NCBI RefSeq assembly: GCF_001703635.1 | Contig: NZ_LQZT01000001.1 | Span: 489,146 to 553,145 of the forward strand | DNA from: Parahoeflea olei | GTDB taxonomy: Bacteria; Pseudomonadota; Alphaproteobacteria; Rhizobiales; Rhizobiaceae | Length of the DNA stretch: 64,000 bases | Direction of reading: 5' to 3' | Shown here: piece by piece, positions 17,177 to 26,449 of the stretch | How positions within the stretch are numbered: position 1 is the stretch's first letter | Layout of the letters: the number at the start of each line of letters is the position of its first letter | Position numbers and translations under genes: made by a program | Notes under the pieces: model-generated | Databases searched by the model: none | Seen by the model: the letters and a program-made list of their open reading frames with translations, nothing else | Told to the model about the DNA's origin: nothing

Positions 17177-17262
17177 TTCAGCAGCGGTCCCAGCAGTTTT
17201 CAACTGGCAACCGACTATGAACAGGGCCGGAAACTTGTCCAATTCGCATTGGGCAGTTCTCG

Positions 17263-17277
17263 ATGCAAAAATTGCAT
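17263..17277. promoter_or_regulatory. Candidate LysR operator (T-N11-A dyad)
   Basis: Perfect inverted repeat ATGCAA-AAA-TTGCAT containing the T-N11-A pattern (T 17264, A 17276) typical of LysR regulators. It lies between the divergent transaminase operon and the LysR gene, 78 bases before the latter's start. Confidence 0.65.
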
Positions 17278-17354
17278 ACTTAACGCAAATCAATGGATTA
17301 CAGGAGGAATTCGGCTATGATTTCGGGTTCGGGAGCAGAAGGAGCGCGATCTTC

Positions 17355-18326
17355 ATGGAACTCAAATGGCTCGAAGACTTCGTCACGCTTGCGGAGACGT
17401 CGAGCTTTTCGCGGGCCGCCGAGATCCGCAATGTCACGCAGCCCGCCTTCAGCCGGCGCATCAAGCAGCTCGAGGTCTGGCTCGGAACGCCGCTGATCAA
17501 CAGGGGCATGCTGCCGGCGGAACTCACCCTGGCGGGACGCACCTTCCTGCCGATCGCGCAGAACACCATCCGCACGCTCCAGGCCGCACGCGAAACGCTG
17601 CAGCCCAATTCGGAAGCCGGCATGGTCTGTTTTGCGGCGCTGCACACGCTGACCGTCACTTTCGTCCCGGCGTGGCTGCAACTGCTCGAGAAGAAGTCAC
17701 CCGAGACCCGCTTGTCGCTGATCCCCGACCGCGGTGGAATCGAGGCCAACCTGGCCGCGCTGACCGATGGCGAAGTCGATTTCTTTCTCACCTATGCCCA
17801 TCCGCGGGTCCCCTTTCATCTCGACCGCGAGCAGTTCGATTTTCTTTCGGTCGGGCATGACCGCCTGATCCCGGTGGCCGCGCCGCGCGTGCGATTGCAG
17901 GCCGAGAAATGGGTCGATGGCGCAGGCCTGCTCGACAAGGCAGTGACTGAGGGCCTGATGCTGCCCTATCTGAGCTATGGGTTCAGTTCGTTCTTCGGCG
18001 TCGCCCTTGGCCGGCTATTCGTCGAACGGCCAAATTTCCGCCGCCGGCCGGTGCATGAGAACTCGATCAGCGCCGGGCTGAAGACAGTCGCGCTGACCGG
18101 CGCCGGCATCTGCTGGCTGCCGGAAAGCCTGATCCTCGAAGAACTCGCGACCGGCGCCCTGGTGCGCGTGTCCGCCCGGGAAGACTGGATCCTCGATCTC
18201 GACATCCATCTCTACCGGCATCTCGGCAACCAGAGCCGGATCGTCAAGGCTTTCTGGCAGACGGCCAACGCCATTCTGGCCGACACCCGGCAGGAGCGGC
18301 CTGCGGACGCTCCTTCGCCCGGGTGA
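17355..18326 (+). CDS. LysR-family regulator of the D-amino acid operon
   Basis: A 323-residue transcription regulator. The N-terminal helix-turn-helix reads FVTLAETSSFSRAAEIRNVT followed by QPAFSRRIKQLE (residues 8-40); the rest is the LysR effector domain. Start chosen at the MELKWLEDF methionine. Divergent from the transaminase-transporter-peptidase operon across a 178-base gap with one palindromic T-N11-A site, the classical arrangement for control of the neighbouring operon. The effector is unknown; a D-amino acid is the obvious guess. Confidence 0.9.
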   Translation: MELKWLEDFVTLAETSSFSRAAEIRNVTQPAFSRRIKQLEVWLGTPLINRGMLPAELTLAGRTFLPIAQNTIRTLQAARETLQPNSEAGMVCFAALHTLTVTFVPAWLQLLEKKSPETRLSLIPDRGGIEANLAALTDGEVDFFLTYAHPRVPFHLDREQFDFLSVGHDRLIPVAAPRVRLQAEKWVDGAGLLDKAVTEGLMLPYLSYGFSSFFGVALGRLFVERPNFRRRPVHENSISAGLKTVALTGAGICWLPESLILEELATGALVRVSAREDWILDLDIHLYRHLGNQSRIVKAFWQTANAILADTRQERPADAPSPG

Positions 18327-18335
18327 TCACCGGGC
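18317..18335. terminator. Hairpin in convergent gap
   Basis: GCCCGGGTGA and TCACCGGGC form a near-perfect stem with one bulged base and overlap the LysR stop codon. It sits just before the end of the converging CoA transferase gene and could act in both directions. Confidence 0.4.
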
Positions 18336-18350
18336 ACGCGCCAGCGACCT

Positions 18351-20225
18351 TCACGCCGTGTCCGCAGCGCTCTCGGCAATCGCACCGCTCACCAGCAAGC
18401 GGTACACCCGTTCCGTCAAAGTCGAGCATTCCCGAATCCCGAGCCGCTCAAGACATGCCGCGTCGGCCGGTGCCGTCAGGCCGCGCGCCGCAAGCCGCAC
18501 CAGCGATGACCAGGACGCCGAAGCGTTCTTGAGCAGCGCCAGCGCCGGCAGCAGCCGTTGCTCGGTCTCGTTGAAATCGGTGCCGAAGGGGAAGGCTTTG
18601 AGCACCCCGTCGCGCCGCGCCGGCTTGAGCCACCGGCCCAGCCGTTCGGGCGTGTTGTTGCGGGCGTCCGCGGGGATTTCGAAATCCGGGGCGATCTTGC
18701 CCGCCTTCCTGGCGCTGCCAACGAGTTCCTTCTGAAAACGGCTGTCGGCAATGCCGATCATGGCGGCGATGCATTGCTCGTCGGTCTTGCCGCGCAGGTC
18801 GGCCACCCCGTATTCGGTGACGACGATGTCGCGGAAGTGCCGCGGCACGGTTTCATGCGGATAGGCCCAGCGGATGTTGGACACGGTCCGGCCGCCGCTC
18901 GACCGCGTGGCGTGCAGCGTCATGATCGATCGCCCACCCTCGAGCGCCGCCGCCTGTTCCACGAAATTGAACTGCCCGCCCACGCCGCTGACGACCTGCC
19001 CGCCCTCGATCCCGTCCGAGACCACGGCTCCGAGGCAGGTGACGATCATGGCATTGTTGACGAAGCGGGCATCGCGACGCGCGGCGCGCTTGGCCTGCTC
19101 GTCGCCATAGAGCGAATTGGTGAAGGACACCGGCATCATCGCGATCCTGGCACGCTGATCCGCAGGCATATCCCTGAGTTTGCGATAGAAGTCGCGACAC
19201 TCGAGAAAAAAGCCGGCATGGATTGCGGCGCCGTCGACCTCCCTGCGGATGATCCCGGCCTCGAACAGTTCGAGGATGCCCCCCACCAGCATTTCCGTTA
19301 CGGCATAGAGCCCGACCTCGAACGGGGCGTGATGGGAATTCGGTCCCGCTTGCGCAAAGGGGCTCGCCTGCACCAGCGGCAGGTAGCTGGCATTCTCCCG
19401 GTGCCTGAGAAGCAGCGCTTCGGCGATCGCGTCGCCGATCGAGCCGATGCCGATCTGCAGCGTGCCTCCGTCCGGCACCAGCTGCGAGACATGCAGGCCG
19501 ATTGCCATGTCCTCGAGGCTCACCGGCCGCCGAACCACGGAGAACGGTTCGAACGACGTCTCCGGTTCATAAACCATGTCGACCTCACCGGCCGGGATCA
19601 GTGCCGGCCCCGGCATGAAGGGAAGGCCCTCATTGACCTCGACGGCCAGGCAGAAATCAGCCCTGCCCTCGCGCCGCGCCTTGAGCAGGTCTACGGTGAT
19701 GTCGGTGTTGCAGCTCAGGCTGAGACTGCCGTCAGCCGCCCGCGCCACCAGTTGCGCCACCACATTGGGCCGGAAATCGATCAGGTAGTCGAAGGCATGG
19801 GTGTAGTTAGCCGAGATGTAATGCCGTTGCGCATAGCTGTTGCCGAGCCAGCGCCCCGCCTGGAAGAAGAACTCCCGCACCTCGATATTGGCGGGCAACG
19901 TGCCCTCTTCAATCATCCGCGCATAGAGCAACGGCTCGTAGCGGCCGAACAGGCGGTCGCCGGCAGGCTCCAGGAACCGCCGTTCGAGTTCGGATTTCGC
20001 CTTCGGGCGCTGCAGCGTCAGCGCGGTCAGGATGACCATGCTCACGGACGGGTCCTCGCAGGCCGCCCGCGTCAGCGCATTGACGATGCCATTGGCCTTG
20101 CCGAGGCCCAAGGGGAGCGCGAGCCGGATCTGGCCGCCGGTCCGGTCGATGATCCGGCGGGCCAGGGCGTCGGCATCACGATCTCGCAAGACTGCGTCGT
20201 CAGCCAAGGTCTTTCCAGCCGTCAT
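18351..20225 (-). CDS. Acetyl-CoA hydrolase/transferase family protein
   Basis: A protein of about 624 residues from the acetyl-CoA hydrolase / CoA-transferase family I. The glutamate expected to carry CoA is in AVTEMLV, matching the HTEML motif of butyrate/4-hydroxybutyrate CoA-transferases, and the conserved GVGGQFNFV glycine-rich motif is present. It would move or remove CoA from short acyl-CoAs at the end of beta-oxidation. Longer than the 430-450-residue transferases, so it carries extra N-terminal sequence. Start uncertain: ATG 20225 overlaps the fadJ-type gene by 26 bases, ATG 20246 is an alternative. Last gene of the fad operon. Confidence 0.82.
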   Translation of the reverse strand: MTAGKTLADDAVLRDRDADALARRIIDRTGGQIRLALPLGLGKANGIVNALTRAACEDPSVSMVILTALTLQRPKAKSELERRFLEPAGDRLFGRYEPLLYARMIEEGTLPANIEVREFFFQAGRWLGNSYAQRHYISANYTHAFDYLIDFRPNVVAQLVARAADGSLSLSCNTDITVDLLKARREGRADFCLAVEVNEGLPFMPGPALIPAGEVDMVYEPETSFEPFSVVRRPVSLEDMAIGLHVSQLVPDGGTLQIGIGSIGDAIAEALLLRHRENASYLPLVQASPFAQAGPNSHHAPFEVGLYAVTEMLVGGILELFEAGIIRREVDGAAIHAGFFLECRDFYRKLRDMPADQRARIAMMPVSFTNSLYGDEQAKRAARRDARFVNNAMIVTCLGAVVSDGIEGGQVVSGVGGQFNFVEQAAALEGGRSIMTLHATRSSGGRTVSNIRWAYPHETVPRHFRDIVVTEYGVADLRGKTDEQCIAAMIGIADSRFQKELVGSARKAGKIAPDFEIPADARNNTPERLGRWLKPARRDGVLKAFPFGTDFNETEQRLLPALALLKNASASWSSLVRLAARGLTAPADAACLERLGIRECSTLTERVYRLLVSGAIAESAADTA

Positions 20226-22284
20226 CGGGGGCGAAGCGCGGGCCATGCCGGGTCGCAAGTTCCTTGAGCGCTGCCACCACATCCACCACGCCACGCTCGC
20301 GCGCGTAATGGATCGGCCCGCCGCAGAACGGCGCAAATCCGGTGGCGAAAATCACAGCCGCATCCAGCGTGTCCGCATCGGCGACCACGTCCTTGCGCAG
20401 GCATTCGACCGCCGCATTGAGCATCGGCAGGATCAGCCGGTCCTGCGCGTCCTCGGGCAACGGATGCTCGGCGGGCTTGCCCTTCTGCGGCTTGCCCTCC
20501 TCCCAGCGATAGATGCCCTCGCCGGTCTTGGCACCGAGCTTTCCGCTCTCGACACGGGCGCGCATCCAGTCCGGCACGTCGGGAATGGGCGTCGACAGGT
20601 TTTCGCGCAGGCTGTCGGCCACATGCAGGCAGATATCGAGCCCCACCTGGTCGGCCACTTCGAGCGGTCCCATCGGCATGCCGAAGCGTTCCGCCGCATG
20701 ATCGATCGCGGCCGGGTCGTGCCCCTCATCGACCATCAGCGCCGCCTCGAGGAGATACGGCGTCAGCACCCGGTTGACCAGGAACCCGGGATAGGTCCTG
20801 ACCGGCGCAGGCAGGTGGTCGATCGCGCCCACGAAGGCGTTGAGCCGGGACAGGGTCTTCTTGGTTGCCTTCTCGTGCGAGACCACCTCGACCAGATCGA
20901 GCTTCGACACGGGATTGAAGAAATGCAGCCCCGCGAACCGCCCGGCCGTCCTGACCGCGGAAGCGAGGCCGTCGAGTTCGAGGCTGGAGGTGTTGGTGGC
21001 AATGATCGCATCCGGGCGGGCGCGGGCCTCGATCATGGCCAGCAACTCGCGCTTCAGCTCCGGCTTCTCAGGCGCAGCCTCGATGACGAGATCGGCGGTG
21101 CGAAGACCGTAGCCCTTGGGGTCGGGCATCAGCCGGTCGAGGGCGTCGCGGATCTCGATATCCGTGAGATGCGCATCGCTGGCGATGCGGGCGGCATGCT
21201 TGACCGCCTTCGCCAGCGGCTCGAGCTTGACGTCGCCCAGCGTGACCCGGAACCCCTTGATGGCACAGACGGCGGCGATCTCGGCGCCCATGGTGCCGGC
21301 TCCCAGCATATGCACGTGATCGACGCCGCTTTCGCCGGCGCCGTTCTTCTTGAGCCCCTCGCGCAGGAAGAACACGCGGATCAGGTTCTGCGCCGTCTTG
21401 GTGGTCAGGAGCCTGGCGAAGGACCGGATCTCCGCCTCCTGCATGGCCTTGCGGTCGCCGCCATGGCTTTCCCACAGGTCGATCAGCGCATGGGGGGCGG
21501 GGTAATGCGCCTGCGGCGCCTTGGCCTCGGTCTGCGTGCGCATGCGCGAGGCGGCGAGCTTGCGTGCCGGTTCCAGATCGAAGATCGCGGCCTTGAGCCC
21601 GCGGCCGGAGGCTTCCCCGGGCTTGCCGGCCAGGGCCTCCACCGCAGCGCGGACATGGCGCTCCTCGACCACGGTTTCGACGATCCCGAGTGCCTTGGCC
21701 TTTCGGGTATGGGCCGACTTGCCGGTCAGCATCATCGTCATGGCTTCGGTCGGATCGATCAGCTCGGACAGGCGGAAGGTGCCGCCGAGCCCCGGATGCA
21801 GGCCGAGCCGGACTTCGGGAAAGCCGAACCAGGCCCCCGCGACGGCGATGCGGTGGTCGCAGGCAAGCGCGAGTTCGAAGCCGCCGCCGAGTGCATAGCC
21901 GTGCACCACCGCAACGGTGGGACAGGACAGCGCCTCGAGCCGGTCGATCACGCCATGGCCCTCGCGCAGCCGCGCGGTGACGGCAGCCTCGTCGCTGGCA
22001 TCGCGGAATTCGGAAATGTCGGCGCCGGCGGCAAAGCCCGACAGCTTGGACGAGCGCAGCACCAGAAGCTTCGGCAGGTCGGCCTCAACCGCATCGAGAA
22101 GCTTCGACAGGTCTTCAAGCACAGCCTGGGACAGCGTGTTGGCGCCGCCCCCCTTGCCGTCGAGGATCGCCCAGGCGATGCCGGCATCGTCACGGCGCAG
22201 CCGCCAGGTGCCAAAGGACCGCGCCTCGCCGGATCCGAGTTCGAGTTCGATCTCTCCGAGCACGTTCAGCACAGGTTTGGTCAT
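20200..22284 (-). CDS. fadJ: Multifunctional fatty acid oxidation protein (FadB/FadJ alpha subunit type)
   Basis: A 694-residue bifunctional enzyme. The N-terminal third is an enoyl-CoA hydratase (crotonase) domain with the oxyanion stretch SGFAAGADISEF and the active-site loop GYALGGGFELALACD; the rest is 3-hydroxyacyl-CoA dehydrogenase with NAD-binding GAGTMGAEIA, then ATNTSSL and FAGLHFFNPV, where the catalytic histidine lies. It performs hydration and dehydrogenation in beta-oxidation. The start overlaps the thiolase stop by one base. It follows fadE and the thiolase in one operon. Confidence 0.93.
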   Translation of the reverse strand: MTKPVLNVLGEIELELGSGEARSFGTWRLRRDDAGIAWAILDGKGGGANTLSQAVLEDLSKLLDAVEADLPKLLVLRSSKLSGFAAGADISEFRDASDEAAVTARLREGHGVIDRLEALSCPTVAVVHGYALGGGFELALACDHRIAVAGAWFGFPEVRLGLHPGLGGTFRLSELIDPTEAMTMMLTGKSAHTRKAKALGIVETVVEERHVRAAVEALAGKPGEASGRGLKAAIFDLEPARKLAASRMRTQTEAKAPQAHYPAPHALIDLWESHGGDRKAMQEAEIRSFARLLTTKTAQNLIRVFFLREGLKKNGAGESGVDHVHMLGAGTMGAEIAAVCAIKGFRVTLGDVKLEPLAKAVKHAARIASDAHLTDIEIRDALDRLMPDPKGYGLRTADLVIEAAPEKPELKRELLAMIEARARPDAIIATNTSSLELDGLASAVRTAGRFAGLHFFNPVSKLDLVEVVSHEKATKKTLSRLNAFVGAIDHLPAPVRTYPGFLVNRVLTPYLLEAALMVDEGHDPAAIDHAAERFGMPMGPLEVADQVGLDICLHVADSLRENLSTPIPDVPDWMRARVESGKLGAKTGEGIYRWEEGKPQKGKPAEHPLPEDAQDRLILPMLNAAVECLRKDVVADADTLDAAVIFATGFAPFCGGPIHYARERGVVDVVAALKELATRHGPRFAPDDGWKDLG

Positions 22285-23573
22285 CAGGCAGCCTCCACCA
22301 GCATGGCGCCGCCTTGGCCGCCGCCGATACATTCGGTCGCAATGCCGCGCTTCTTGCCGAGCCGGGACATCGCCTGAATCAGGTGCAGGACGATGCGGTT
22401 GCCGCTGGTGCCGACCGGATGGCCGAGCGCGATCGCCCCGCCATCGACATTGAGGCTGTCGCGGTCGATCCGGCCGAAGGCGTCCGGCAGGTCGAGCACC
22501 TCGCGACAGAATTTCTTGTCTTCCCAGGCGGCAAGGCACGCAAGCACCTGCGCGGCGAAGGCCTCGTTGAGCTCCCACAGATCGATCGCCTCGCGCGTAA
22601 GCCCGTTGCGCTGCATCATCCGGGTCGAACACAGAACCGGCCCCAGTCCCATGACCGAGGGATCGAGCGCCGACCACTCGCTGTCGCGGATCACCGCGAG
22701 CGGCTTGAGCCCGTGTTCTTGGACGGCCTTTTCGCTTGCCAGCACGAGCCAGGAGGCGCCGTCGGTGATCTGCGAGGAGTTGCCGGGCGTCACCTTTCCG
22801 TAGGGCTTCTCGAAAGCCGGCGACAGCTTTGCGAGACTTTCCATGTCGCTGTCAGGGCGCACGCCGTCATCGGCATCATAGGCCTTGCCTTCGCGATCGA
22901 AGGCCGGTTCCACTTCGCCTTCGAGCCAGCCTTCCTTTTGAGCCCGCCCCAGCCGGTGATGACTTTCCATGGCGTAGCGGTCGGCCTGTTCGCGGCTGAT
23001 GTTGAAACGATGCGCCAGGATCTCGGCGGTCTGGCCCATGTTGAGGTCCGTGATCGGATCCGTGAGGCCGCGCTCCAACCCGATCACCGGCTTGAAGAAA
23101 TCAGCCTTCACGCCGGCCATCCGGGTCACGCGGTCGAGCGGCCCCTTGGCGCGCGCCATGCCCGCATACCATTCGACCGCATCGCGCCTAAGCACCAGCG
23201 GGGCGTGGCTCAGGGCCTCGGCGCCGCCGGCGAGCACCAGATCGGCCGACCCGTCGCGGATATAGCGGTAGGCAGTGTCGATCGACTGCATTCCGGAGCC
23301 GCAATTGATCTGCACGGTGAAGGCGACCATGTCGTCGCCCATCCCCAGACGCAGCACGGCCACCCGGGCCGGGTTCATCTCGTCGGCGATCACGTTGACG
23401 CAACCGAGGATCACCAGGTCGAAGCTGTCACGCTTGAGCGGCAGGCGGGCGAGCAGCGGTCGCCCGCACTGGACCGCGAGATCGACCGGGGTGAACGGAC
23501 CCGGGCCGCTGCGCGCCTTGAGGAACGGCGTGCGCGCGCCATCGACGATGTAGACGGGGCGGCGATCGCTCAT
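22284..23573 (-). CDS. fadI: Acetyl-CoA acyltransferase (thiolase, FadI/FadA type)
   Basis: A 429-residue thiolase. The nucleophile is C91 (INCGSGMQ), the catalytic histidine H385 (GHPVGTSG) and the second cysteine C415 (ECIGGGQGG), so it should be active. It performs the last step of beta-oxidation, releasing acetyl-CoA and a shortened acyl-CoA. Length is that of the FadI/trifunctional beta-subunit type. It overlaps the fadE stop by four bases (ATGA) and the next gene by one base; the pair FadI-FadJ normally forms a complex. Confidence 0.92.
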   Translation of the reverse strand: MSDRRPVYIVDGARTPFLKARSGPGPFTPVDLAVQCGRPLLARLPLKRDSFDLVILGCVNVIADEMNPARVAVLRLGMGDDMVAFTVQINCGSGMQSIDTAYRYIRDGSADLVLAGGAEALSHAPLVLRRDAVEWYAGMARAKGPLDRVTRMAGVKADFFKPVIGLERGLTDPITDLNMGQTAEILAHRFNISREQADRYAMESHHRLGRAQKEGWLEGEVEPAFDREGKAYDADDGVRPDSDMESLAKLSPAFEKPYGKVTPGNSSQITDGASWLVLASEKAVQEHGLKPLAVIRDSEWSALDPSVMGLGPVLCSTRMMQRNGLTREAIDLWELNEAFAAQVLACLAAWEDKKFCREVLDLPDAFGRIDRDSLNVDGGAIALGHPVGTSGNRIVLHLIQAMSRLGKKRGIATECIGGGQGGAMLVEAA

Positions 23574-25813
23574 TGCGCGGCCTCCCGCGGCCGCTCGTCG
23601 AAGCCATCGCGGACGATCTCGGATGGATCGAAGTCATCGACCGCGACCACCTTGTCGACCAGCGCATCGGCCGCGCGCAACTCGGCCGCTTCCGCCTCGC
23701 TCAGCGTGCCGTTGGCGACGGCGGCGTCGAGCGGGAGCCTGGCGTCACGCAGCTTGCGGCGCAGCGGCTCGGTGGCGACCACCAGCGAGAAAGCCTCCTC
23801 AAGGGTCTTGAGCGGCCCGGTGGCGCCGACCGCACGCACGCCGCGGGTCAGCCGGTCGCGGGTCGGCGACGGCGTGGTCAGAAGCTCGGCGCATTCGCGC
23901 GTGAGCTCGTCGGACGGGCCCCGGTGCGATCCGCCCGGCAGCGTCACCGCCCTGAGGAAGACCGCCGCGGCGCGGTTTGGCAGATTGGCGAGCACGGCAT
24001 CAAGGCTCGCCGCGATCCTGGCAAAGGAATCCTCGGCGGTCCATTCGACCAGCGGGAAGTCGGCCGCCATGTGGCCCTCATCATGCCAGCGCTTCATCAC
24101 CGCCGAGACGAGATAGAGTTCAGACAGCACGTCGCCGAGCCGGGCCGAGAGCATCTCCTTGCGCTTGAGCGAGCCGCCGAGCGTCAGCAGCGCGAAATCC
24201 GAGATCAGCGCGAAGGCGGCGGCATAGCGCGACATCCTGCGGTAGATATCGGCAGCATTGCCATGCGCGTGATCAGGGGCCGGCGCGAAGGCCGCGCCCG
24301 TCCAGGCCCGGCCCCAGGCGCGGAACAGGGTCTTCACCGAATGGCCGACATGCGCCCAGAACGCCTTGTCGAAGGCATCGAGCGCCTTGTCCCCGTCCTT
24401 GTTGTCGAGCGCCAGGATTTCATCGAGCAGATAGGGATGGCAGCGGATCGCGCCCTGGCCGAAGATGATCAGGTTGCGGGTGAGGATGTTGGCGCCTTCG
24501 ACGGTGATGCCCACCGGCACGGATTTGTGCAGGTTGCCGAGATAATTGTTGGGGCCGTCGATGACGGTCTTGCCGGCATGGATGTCCATGGCATCGTCCA
24601 CCGCCTCACGCATCCGGTAGGTGGCGTTCGATTTCATGATGCCCGAAATCACCGCGAGCTTGCGCCCTTCGTCGAGACCGGCACAGGTGAGCCGCCGCGC
24701 CGCGTCGAGCGTATAGGCATTGGCGGCCAAGCGTCCCAGATGCTCCTGAACGCCCTCGAACTTGCCGACGGAGATCCCGAATTGCTGGCGGATGCGGGCA
24801 TAGGCCCCGGTCGCATGCGCCGACAGCGAGGCCGCGGCGCAGGAGAGCGACGGCAGCGAGATGCCGCGCCCTGCGGCGAGCGCACTCATCAGCATCATCC
24901 AGCCCTTGCCGGCGAATTCCGGTCCGCCGATGATGTGGTCGAGCGGGACGAAAACGTCCTTGCCCGAGTTCGGGCCATTCTGGAACACCTGTCCGCAGGG
25001 GATATGCCGGCGGCCGATATTCACGCCCGGCAGGTGGGTGGGGATCAACGCGCAGGTGATGCCTTCGGCATCGGGGTTTTCGAGAAGCCCTTCGGGATCC
25101 TTGAGCTTGAAGGCGAGGCCGAGCACGCTCGAGACCGGGCCGAGCGTGATATAGCGCTTGGACCAGTTGAGCCGCAGGCCGAGCGTCTCCTTGCCGTTCC
25201 ACATGCCCCGACACACCACACCGGTGTCGCGCATGGCGGAGGCATCAGAGCCCGCATCCTCGCTGGTGAGCGCGAAGGCGGGGATTTCCTGCCCCCTGGC
25301 GAGCCGCGGCAGCCAGTGGTCGCGCTGCGCATCGGTGCCGAACTGCATCAGCAATTCGCCGGGGCCGAGCGAATTGGGCACCATCACGGTCACGCCCGCC
25401 GCCACCGAACAGGTGGAGATCCGCCGCACCACTTCGGAATGGGCGAAATTGGAGAAGCCGAGCCCGCCGTATTTTTCGGGAATGATCATGCCGAAGAAGC
25501 GATGCGCCTTCAGAAAATCCCAGACCGGCCCCGGAAGGTCCCCGGCCCGGGAAATCTTCCAGTCATTGAGCATCGCGCAAAGCTCCTCGCACGGCCCGTC
25601 GAGAAACGCCTGCTCCTTGTCGGTGAGCGCGGCGGGCTTGACGTCGAGAAGCTTGCTCCAGTCCGGATTGCCGCTGAACAGATCCGCGTCCCACCAGACC
25701 TCGCCGGCATCGATCGCATCGCGCTCGGTCTCCGAAAGGCTCGGAAGCTGGTTGCGCGCCCAGTTGAAAATGGGGCGCGTGAAGGTATCGCGTCGAAAGG
25801 TTCGGATGGACAT
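23570..25813 (-). CDS. fadE: Acyl-CoA dehydrogenase FadE type
   Basis: A 747-residue flavoprotein of the FadE subfamily, which is longer than ordinary acyl-CoA dehydrogenases (E. coli FadE about 814). The N-terminal FSGNPDWSKLLD stretch, the FAD/substrate region FALTSEDAGSDA and the C-terminal DUF1974-like extension after about residue 480 are the landmarks. It starts beta-oxidation by making the 2,3-double bond. First gene of the operon; ribosome site AGGAG eight bases before ATG. A perfect stress-sigma promoter match lies about 160 bases upstream (25974-25998). Confidence 0.92.
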   Translation of the reverse strand: MSIRTFRRDTFTRPIFNWARNQLPSLSETERDAIDAGEVWWDADLFSGNPDWSKLLDVKPAALTDKEQAFLDGPCEELCAMLNDWKISRAGDLPGPVWDFLKAHRFFGMIIPEKYGGLGFSNFAHSEVVRRISTCSVAAGVTVMVPNSLGPGELLMQFGTDAQRDHWLPRLARGQEIPAFALTSEDAGSDASAMRDTGVVCRGMWNGKETLGLRLNWSKRYITLGPVSSVLGLAFKLKDPEGLLENPDAEGITCALIPTHLPGVNIGRRHIPCGQVFQNGPNSGKDVFVPLDHIIGGPEFAGKGWMMLMSALAAGRGISLPSLSCAAASLSAHATGAYARIRQQFGISVGKFEGVQEHLGRLAANAYTLDAARRLTCAGLDEGRKLAVISGIMKSNATYRMREAVDDAMDIHAGKTVIDGPNNYLGNLHKSVPVGITVEGANILTRNLIIFGQGAIRCHPYLLDEILALDNKDGDKALDAFDKAFWAHVGHSVKTLFRAWGRAWTGAAFAPAPDHAHGNAADIYRRMSRYAAAFALISDFALLTLGGSLKRKEMLSARLGDVLSELYLVSAVMKRWHDEGHMAADFPLVEWTAEDSFARIAASLDAVLANLPNRAAAVFLRAVTLPGGSHRGPSDELTRECAELLTTPSPTRDRLTRGVRAVGATGPLKTLEEAFSLVVATEPLRRKLRDARLPLDAAVANGTLSEAEAAELRAADALVDKVVAVDDFDPSEIVRDGFDERPREAAQ

Positions 25814-25973
25814 GCGGCGCTCCTGATGGCTGCTCGGGCGGCAAGCGGGGCGACATCGCCGCCCCTCGGCGCCCGCTTATTGCGGCGCGGGTCCCGATGC
25901 CAGGAGAGCTTGCGGCCGCCAGGCCTCAAGCTTTGGCGCACGGGTTCACGCCCGGCTGTGGGCTCGATGGGCT

Positions 25974-25998
25974 AACGCGCGCCGGTTCCATTTGTTCC
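25974..25998 (-). promoter_or_regulatory. EcfG-type stress promoter reading toward fadE
   Basis: On the minus strand GGAAC (25998-25994), exactly 16 bases, then CGTT (25977-25974): a perfect match to the alphaproteobacterial general stress response sigma factor (EcfG/RpoE2) consensus. The transcript would have a leader of about 150 bases before fadE. Confidence 0.65.
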
Positions 25999-26008
25999 GC
26001 ACCGCGAA

Positions 26009-26033
26009 GGAACAAAAACCGGGCCACGGGGTT
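26009..26033 (+). promoter_or_regulatory. Possible EcfG-type promoter reading toward DUF4112 gene
   Basis: GGAAC at 26009-26013, 16 bases, then GGTT at 26030-26033 (consensus CGTT). It is back to back with the minus-strand promoter: the two GGAAC elements are part of an 8-base inverted repeat (25991-25998 and 26009-26016). Transcription would start almost at the ATG, so the mRNA may be nearly leaderless. Confidence 0.45.
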
Positions 26034-26041
26034 GTGACCTC

Positions 26042-26449
26042 ATGCCTCACGCCACTGCAAGCTTCGACCCGATACCTGACCAGGAACTGATCTGTATCGA
26101 AAGGGAACTGGTCCGGCTCGACCGGCTGGCCCGCGCGCTCGACAGCCAGTTCCGCTTGCCCGGAACGTCGCTGCGCCTTGGCTTCGATACGATCGTGGGT
26201 CTGGTCCCGGGCATCGGCGACATCCTGACGACCGCCCCCGCCACGTTCATCATCTGGCGCGCCCACAGGATGGGGCTCGGCAAACATCATCTCATCCGCA
26301 TGCTCGCCAATACCGGCCTCGATTTCGCGATCGGCTCCGTTCCGGTGATCGGCGACCTTTTCGATGCCGGCTTCAAGTCGAACCTGCGCAACATTGCGAT
26401 CCTGCGACAGGTGCTCGGCGCGCGGCAGGCGGCGAGGACGGGCACGTGA
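26042..26449 (+). CDS. DUF4112 family membrane-associated protein
   Basis: A 135-residue protein of the DUF4112 family, of unknown function. The conserved core starts at RLDRLARALDSQFRLPGT and includes the glycine-rich hydrophobic stretches GFDTIVGLVPGIGD and IGSVPVIGDLFDAGFKSN, which are likely membrane-associated hairpins. No convincing Shine-Dalgarno precedes the ATG. Its stop overlaps the GTG start of the channel gene (GTGA), so they are coupled. The likely stress-sigma promoter just upstream hints at a role in stress. Confidence 0.85.
   Translation: MPHATASFDPIPDQELICIERELVRLDRLARALDSQFRLPGTSLRLGFDTIVGLVPGIGDILTTAPATFIIWRAHRMGLGKHHLIRMLANTGLDFAIGSVPVIGDLFDAGFKSNLRNIAILRQVLGARQAARTGT

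Noticed and set aside
20032..22377. A 781-codon plus-strand frame opposite the fadJ-type gene
   Set aside because: Antisense shadow with His/Arg/Gly-rich composition and no domain; the minus strand has complete hydratase and dehydrogenase motifs.
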